A stretch of DNA of 21,407 bases. Origin: Takakia lepidozioides (Eukaryota; Streptophyta; Takakiopsida; Takakiales; Takakiaceae). Under the pieces are notes generated by a model, which saw nothing but the letters and a program-made list of their open reading frames with translations, did not search any database and had not been told where the DNA came from. Position 1 is the first letter of the stretch, and each line of letters opens with the position of its first letter. The DNA lies in the NCBI GenBank assembly GCA_030704615.1, contig JAKLZA010000369.1, positions 1 to 21,407 of the forward strand. Direction: 5' to 3'. Of this stretch, positions 17,480 to 21,407 are shown in pieces. The translations under genes and the position numbers were made by a program.

Positions 17480-18386
17480 GGTGTTAGGGAAAATGGCGCC
17501 GAATTTCCAGTCAGGGCTCCGAAAATGGCTAAGTCCCTAGACTGGCTGGCCCGGAACTGGAAATTCGGCGCCATTTTCCAATTCCAGGCCCTATTGCCGT
17601 CCAGGGACTTAGCCATTTTCGGTCTAAGTCCCTAGGGTGGCTGGCCCGAAACTGGAAATTCGGCGCCGTTTTCCAGTTCTAGGCCCTATTGCCGTCCATG
17701 GACTTAGCCATTTTCGGGCTAAGTCCCTAGGGTGGCTGGCCCGGAACAGGAAATTCGGCGCCGTTTTCCAGTTCTAGGCCCTATTGCCGTCCAGGGAATT
17801 AGCCATTTTCGGGCTAAGTCCCTAGACTGGCTGGCCCTGAAGTGGAAATTCGGCGCCATTTTCCAGTTCCAGGCCCTATTGCCGTTCAGGGACTTAGCCA
17901 TTTTCGGGCTAAGTCCCTAGACTGGCTGGCCCTGAAGTGGAAATTCGGCGCCATTTTCCAGTTGTAGGCCCTATTGCCGTTCAGGGACTTAGCCATTTTC
18001 GGGCTAAGTCCCTAGGGTGGCTGGCCCGGAACTGGAAATTCGGCGCCGTTTTCCAGTTCTAGGCCCTATTGCCGTTCAGGGACTTAGCCATTTTCGGGCT
18101 AAGTCCCTAGGGTGGCTGGCCCGGAACTGGAAATTCGGCGCCGTTTTCCAGTTCTAGGCCCTATTGCCGTCCAGGGACTTAGCCATTTTTGGGCTAAGTC
18201 CCTAGACTGGCTGGCCCTGAACTGGAAATTCGGCGCCGTTTTCCAGTTCCAGGCCCTATTGCCGTTCAGGGACTTAGCCATTTTCGGGCTAAGTCCCTAG
18301 ACTGGCTGGCCCTAAAGTGGAAATTCGGCGCCATTTTCCAGTTGTAGGCCTTATTGCCGTTCAGGGACTTAGCCATTTTCGGACCT
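17480..18386. repeat. 95 bp x 9 satellite array inside copy B intron 5
   Basis: AAGTCCCTAG starts units at 17531, 17626, 17721, 17816, 17911, 18006, 18101, 18196 and 18291, exactly 95 bp apart each time, with a diverged partial unit before. Each unit has a CTGGCTGGCCC segment, a GAAATTCGGCGCC(A/G)TTTTC imperfect palindrome, AGGCCCTATTGCCGT, and an 11 bp stem hairpin (GGGACTTAGCC, loop ATTTTCG, GGCTAAGTCCC). The array fills most of the 990 bp intron, while the same intron in copy A is 145 bp and has no array. Open frames across it are repeat translations. Confidence 0.96.
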
Positions 18387-18409
18387 CATTGTGTTTTTCA
18401 TGAATGCAG

Positions 18410-19534
18410 GTACTGTAAGTTCTCCCTTTTGGAGAAAGGTCATCTGTCTTCGGAGCCACCATTCTTCCTGGCATGGAGGAACCCTGGGGCTGACTCCATG
18501 TACACTGACGATATTGTGAAGGAGTGGCATCTGGAACATTTGCGTGATTGCCCTTGGTATGTGGACCTTCCGCCCGGCTCGCTCGACCCATCCGAGTTTC
18601 AATTGAAGCTGGATGCTGAATTCCGACGAAACCGGGCTCCGCTGCCTCCGTTGGGTGCAAAAGAGGCAAAAGCGCTTGCGAACTCCAGGAAAGCGACAGA
18701 GCTTGCTCAGGCAGGAATTCAGGAGAAATTGCATGAGAAGAGTAAAGGTCAAAGGAAAATGACAAGGAAACAGGTGACTGCAGTAACACCCAAAAAGAAG
18801 AAAACCATCGGGGCATCGGAGGAGGCGCAGGAGGGGACCCAAGAGAGTGACTCGGACGACGACTTCGTTCAAGGTCCTTCGACTGCTGTTGCTCCTACCC
18901 AGTCACCGGTCGTCCGGGTTCCCAAGTCAGTTCGGAGTGGGACTGGCTCTGCCAAGAAGTTGGCATTTGAGGGCGAGCCTACACGCCGGTATTCGGCGGT
19001 GACGTTTACGCACAGGCCAAAGCTAGAACCTCCAACCATCATCCAATGCGTCAATGAGAGCTTCCTTGACGCTCTCGCTGCCAGGGCGAAGAAGGTGGCA
19101 CACAACAAGTCTCTGGCGGAGCAGAAGGGGAAAGCCAAGAAGAGGGCTGGCGGTACAGAGCCTAAAGACACCCCTGGTTTTGAAGCCATGATGGAATTCT
19201 TCACGGCTGTGAGCACGAATTGCAAGAGCACTCGGGGGGGGTTGAGGTGGAGAGAGCTTGCGACATGATTCTCCTCGACATTCCAGATGGGGAGCTGCTG
19301 GAGGGCCTGGATGGTGTGCCCACCTGGAACAGGTTTACTGAGCACTACTAGAAAGCCGGGTTTGGGCTGGTGGGGATGCTTCTGGATGACGGTGGATGTG
19401 TGGTTGTCATTGCCACGAGAGGGAAGACCACAGAGAATGCGGTGGCAAGGTGGACACCGAAAAGTGTCACCCCGGTCCTCCTCAGAAAATGGTTCTGCAT
19501 CAGTACGCAGGGGTTGCGAACAGAGGGCCAAAGT
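18410..19534 (+). CDS. Copy B exon 6: basic linker and methyltransferase motif IV region
   Basis: After a GAATGCAG acceptor the exon reads RYCKFSLLEKGHLSSEPPFF, LAWRNPGADSMYTDD and CPWYVDLPPGSLDPSEF. A Lys-rich, then Ser/Asp-rich linker follows (RKMTRKQVTAVTPKKKK, TQESDSDDDFVQGPS), then NESFLDALAARAKKVAH and GFEAMMEFFTAVS. A G8 homopolymer near 19240 shifts frame; the continuation is ERACDMILLDIPDGELLEGL, VPTWNRFTEHY, a TAG, then GFGLVGMLLDDGGCVVVIAT. In N6/N4 methyltransferases motif IV sits as D.IL.DPPYG and is followed by a helix and an L..GG..... strand, which is the pattern here with DIPD at 19277-19288 in place of DPPY. The exon ends at GTAAGT (19535). Confidence 0.72.
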
Positions 19535-19621
19535 GTAAGTTATCAATCTTTGCATTCACTTCATATTGTGGTGTATGTTAAGTAGACCCTGGAGTTGATC
19601 CCTTCTTTGTTGGATGTGCAG

Positions 19622-20169
19622 ACATTGGTGTTTGAGGCATATTGCTTTGTGAAGAGAGGGTCTACGCTCAAATTCCGCAACGACGGTCGTCTTGTTGATG
19701 CCGCTGTGGACCCTGTAACCTACGATGTCCTCTACAACTATGTGCCCCACTCCAGTATGCCGAATGACACAAAGACAGGCAAACCGTGGCGGTACAGCCG
19801 GACCCGGAGCCCTGCTTTCATCCAAACCCTCATGGAGACGTGCTCGGATGTCCAAGGGCGGATTCTGGACCTCACATGCGGCACGGGTAAGCCTTCACGT
19901 GCTCAGTTTGTCCCCTGGCCCGACTGCAATTGCATGCCGCAAGCTATTAACCGCCCGCTTTGTTCCTCAGGTGCTTCAATGTGGGCAGGGACGTTGTCCG
20001 ACAGGCATGTGTTCGCCTTCGAGCCAGATACTGCCCTCCACAACTCGGAACTTGCAGCGGCTGAACGTCTGCCGAAAGAGGAAGAGGCATCCTCGGAGGA
20101 TGAGGAAAAATCCGAGAAGGAGCAGGGGGAGGAAGTTGGGATCGAGGCCGAGGAGCCCCCGGTTTACGA
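19622..20169 (+). CDS. Copy B exons 7-8: methyltransferase motifs X, I and II
   Basis: Exon 7 (19622-19886) reads LVFEAYCFVKRGSTLKFRND, VTYDVLYNYVPHSSMPND, PWRYSRTRSPAFIQTLMETC and GRILDLTCG, splitting the second Gly codon of the G-T-G. Exon 8 (19971-20169) continues GASMWAGTLSDRHVFAFEPD and TALHNSELAAAERL, then an acidic run EEEASSEDEEKSEKEQGEE. P..FIQTLM...S...G.ILDLTCGTGASM....L..RHVFAFEPD matches the end of beta-class N6/N4 methyltransferases (P..L...LI...S..G..VLDPF.GSGTT..A....R...G.E.D), where motif I binds S-adenosylmethionine and the acidic residue of motif II holds the ribose. Both splice junctions keep frame. Confidence 0.74.
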
Positions 20170-20298
20170 GTGAGTGGTGGCATTGTAAGTTGCCTCCAGA
20201 TTTTGTGAGGCACCTCCCTCCGCTCTCTTATTTCATTGAAAACCCTTTCTGGTTGTGCTGGTATTGACATTCTTGAAGTGGATTTGTTCTTACTGTAG

Positions 20299-20758
20299 GA
20301 TGCCAAGTACTGCCGGAGGGACGTCTACACCGGAGTTCATGGGCAGGAGGAACGTGCCTTTTTTTGCCAGGGGGGATTTCATGCCTAGTCCAGAAAGGGA
20401 GTACATCCTTCCTACTTATGCTGCCCGGCTTGCTTTGGTGTCCATTAGGAGGTGTTCCGAACGTAGTCGTGTACAGCAGATTTTAGACGAGGCAAGCCTC
20501 AAGAAAATGAAGATGAGGGAGGAGGCAGCAGCTATTAGAGCCCGTCGGGCTCGTAGATTTGTGTTGGATTCTGCTGAGGAAAGTGGGGGAGAAGACGCAG
20601 AAGATTCCCAGGAGGTGAGGTGGACAGTCCCCCAAGGAGAGGACGGGATTTTTGAGAGGCATAGTGGAACTGATGCATCACAGAGCTCGGAGGATGAGGG
20701 GGATGAGGGGGATGAGGAAGAAGGTGGGGCAAGTTCCTCGGAGGGTGTAGGAGAGTAG
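20299..20758 (+). CDS. Copy B exon 9: acidic C-terminal tail
   Basis: A CTTACTGTAG acceptor joins GA from exon 8 to G here, giving Glu, then MPSTAGGTSTPEFMGRR, FARGDFMPSPEREYILPTYA and LDEASLKKMKMREEAAAIRA. The end is very acidic (AEESGGEDAEDSQE, SSEDEGDEGDEEEG) and closes at TAG 20756-20758. A coiled-coil-like Lys/Glu/Ala helix precedes the acidic tail. No family is recognised. The frame is intact over the whole exon. Confidence 0.7.
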
Positions 20759-20821
20759 TGCCCATTCCGGCTATGACAGTTAGAACATACTTGTATAGAC
20801 GTGGCTTGCCACAAAATTTGC

Positions 20822-20827
20822 AATAAA
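20822..20827 (+). terminator. Poly(A) signal of copy B
   Basis: AATAAA lies 64 bases after the copy B stop codon in an A/T-rich stretch, the normal place for a eukaryotic polyadenylation signal. It supports the + strand gene model and its 3' end. Confidence 0.6.
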
Positions 20828-20869
20828 ATGTTGCATTTCAAGTCCACTGGTGCCACATTCCAACTTCAC

Positions 20870-20985
20870 ATGACCCTATTTCCGTGCCTCCTAACCCTAT
20901 TTCCGTGGACTCACAATGGTCTGCTCATGCTTTTTTTTTTTCCGCTCATGCTCATGCCGCTCATGAAATAGCAGCCCCCTTTTAC
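20870..20985. repeat. Short repeats: CCCTATTTCCGTG pair and inverted ATGAGC block
   Basis: CCCTATTTCCGTG occurs twice (about 20874 and 20893). From 20927 CTGCTCATG, a T11 run, CCGCTCATGCTCATG and CCGCTCATGAAATAGC follow. The last part is the reverse complement of the ATGAGC-rich block at 8010-8050, sharing GCTATTTCATGAGC exactly. Confidence 0.8.
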
Positions 20986-21334
20986 CCTGCTGCTTCATTC
21001 GCGTTGGTGGGGGTGAAGCGGCCTGAGCCGGTTCAGAAACCAGTAGAGGGACGGGCTGCTTCTTCTTCGACTTTGCTGGAGAAGGGCCCGACCCCTGCTG
21101 GCGATTCTCCATGACCGAAGAACGCGAGTCGATCTCTGGGGCTTTGAACTTGCCCTTCGAAGCCGCGTCTTTGAAACGCACAGGGCTAGGCCCGGCAGGA
21201 ATACCCAGGCTCGGGGATCGGGTGGGTGTACGTGCTGCAGCTAGCTCCTCGGACTCTTCCTGCGGCTCTTCGGATTCCTGCGATCCCTCCAGCACGTCCA
21301 CCTTTCCTGTTAGGTATGCAAACATGTTCTGCAT
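20985..21334 (-). CDS. Low-complexity ORF, hypothetical, possibly an exon fragment
   Basis: The minus strand reads MQNMFAYLTGKVDVLEGSQE, then ESEEPQEESEELAAARTPTR, PSLGIPAGPSPVRFKDAAS and AKSKKKQPVPLLVSEPAQAA, running on into the repeat (FHERHEHERKKKK, to 20897). It is rich in Ser, Glu, Pro and Lys and probably disordered. The tail clearly comes from the ATGAGC repeat, so any real coding part lies above about 20985. It resembles the disordered N-termini and linkers of the ParB-methyltransferase copies only in composition. A retrotransposon gag-type exon is also possible. The window ends 73 bases upstream of its ATG. Confidence 0.35.
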
Positions 21335-21407
21335 TCAAGTCTCCTAGCATTCAGTCTAAGAATTACAGAAGCAAAATGGGGGGTTCGGTGCTCGATCAGC
21401 TGCGCGC

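Larger units (their letters stand above)
14892..20758 (+). pseudogene. Copy B: ParB-like domain fused to an N6/N4-type DNA methyltransferase fold, nine exons
   Basis: Exons inferred from GT-AG ends, frame continuity and comparison with copy A are about 14892-16212, 16331-16510, 16614-16898, 16984-17109, 17205-17419, 18410-19534, 19622-19886, 19971-20169 and 20299-20758 (stop TAG). Introns are 84-129 bp except the fifth (990 bp), which is filled by a satellite. Exons 3 to 9 join in frame at every junction I checked. The product would have a disordered charged N-terminus, a ParB/Srx-like domain, a helical middle, a basic linker, a methyltransferase fold and an acidic tail. Lesions are frame changes near 15140 and 15225, a lost T near 15898, a missing G at the exon 2 acceptor, a G8 run near 19240 and a TAG at 19349-19351. 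The G8 shift might be a sequencing error, but together they suggest a pseudogene. The first ATG could be 14943. Confidence 0.78.

Noticed and set aside
17371-18300. Short frames with repeated AIGPRTGKRRRIS-like peptides
   Set aside because: They are translations of the 95 bp satellite in an intron, and the same reads occur on both strands.
8240-18386. CRISPR array
   Set aside because: The repeats are contiguous satellite units with no unique spacers of constant length, no cas genes are present, and the surroundings are eukaryotic.
18869-19555. 228-codon open frame on the - strand
   Set aside because: It is antisense to copy B exon 6, which matches copy A in sequence and splice sites.

Overview
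The window looks like nuclear DNA of a large, repeat-rich eukaryotic genome. A charophyte green alga (stonewort, Chara-like) is my best guess. The reasons are multi-exon genes with GT-AG introns, a AATAAA poly(A) signal, a Ty3/gypsy element that carries a cytosine methyltransferase remnant, a SWIM-type transposase and extensive satellite DNA. No database search was possible, so the species is an inference. I see no rRNA or tRNA gene, no CRISPR array and no bacterial operon.

Layout: (1) 1-4625, + strand: the 3' part of a decayed Ty3/gypsy retrotransposon. In order it holds the tail of a C5-cytosine DNA methyltransferase, reverse transcriptase (YIDD), RNase H, integrase (zinc domain and core), a complete C4HC3 PHD finger, a polypurine tract and an LTR. 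(2) 4626-7980, - strand: copy A of a multi-exon gene, cut off at its 3' end exactly where the LTR begins. (3) 8000-8700: ATGAGC-rich sequence and a 71-75 bp satellite. (4) 8841-12017, - strand: a frameshifted transposase-like gene (probably MULE-type) ending in a SWIM zinc finger. (5) 12301-14000: three adjoining satellite arrays (about 290, 53-56 and 85 bp units), including a roughly 600 bp imperfect inverted repeat. (6) 14000-14890: no recognisable gene. (7) 14892-20758, + strand: copy B of the gene in (2), with nine exons traceable to a stop codon and poly(A) signal; a 95 bp x 9 satellite sits inside one intron. (8) 20900-21407: ATGAGC repeat and a low-complexity minus-strand ORF.

The most interesting content is the gene in (2) and (7). 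Its first large exon encodes a ParB/sulfiredoxin-like domain (RPALPGDIDKLKFS ... DGNHRLLAW). Its last exons encode a circularly permuted N6/N4-type DNA methyltransferase fold: motif IV region DMILLDIPDG, a following GMLLDDGGCVVVIA strand, then motif I DLTCGTG and an acidic motif II. ParB-methyltransferase fusions are familiar from phages and prokaryotic mobile DNA. Here the pair is spread over nine exons of a eukaryotic gene present twice in inverted orientation. In both copies the catalytic DPPY tetrapeptide reads DIPD. Both copies carry frameshifts and a nonsense codon, so each is probably a pseudogene of a larger family.

A second theme is a short palindrome, AAATTCGGCGCCGAATTT and variants. 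It is the one constant element in satellite arrays that otherwise differ in unit length and sequence, and a close relative (AAATGCGG-NN-CCGCATTT) occurs in two introns of copy A. The 71-75 bp and 95 bp arrays also share a GGGACTTAGCCA module.
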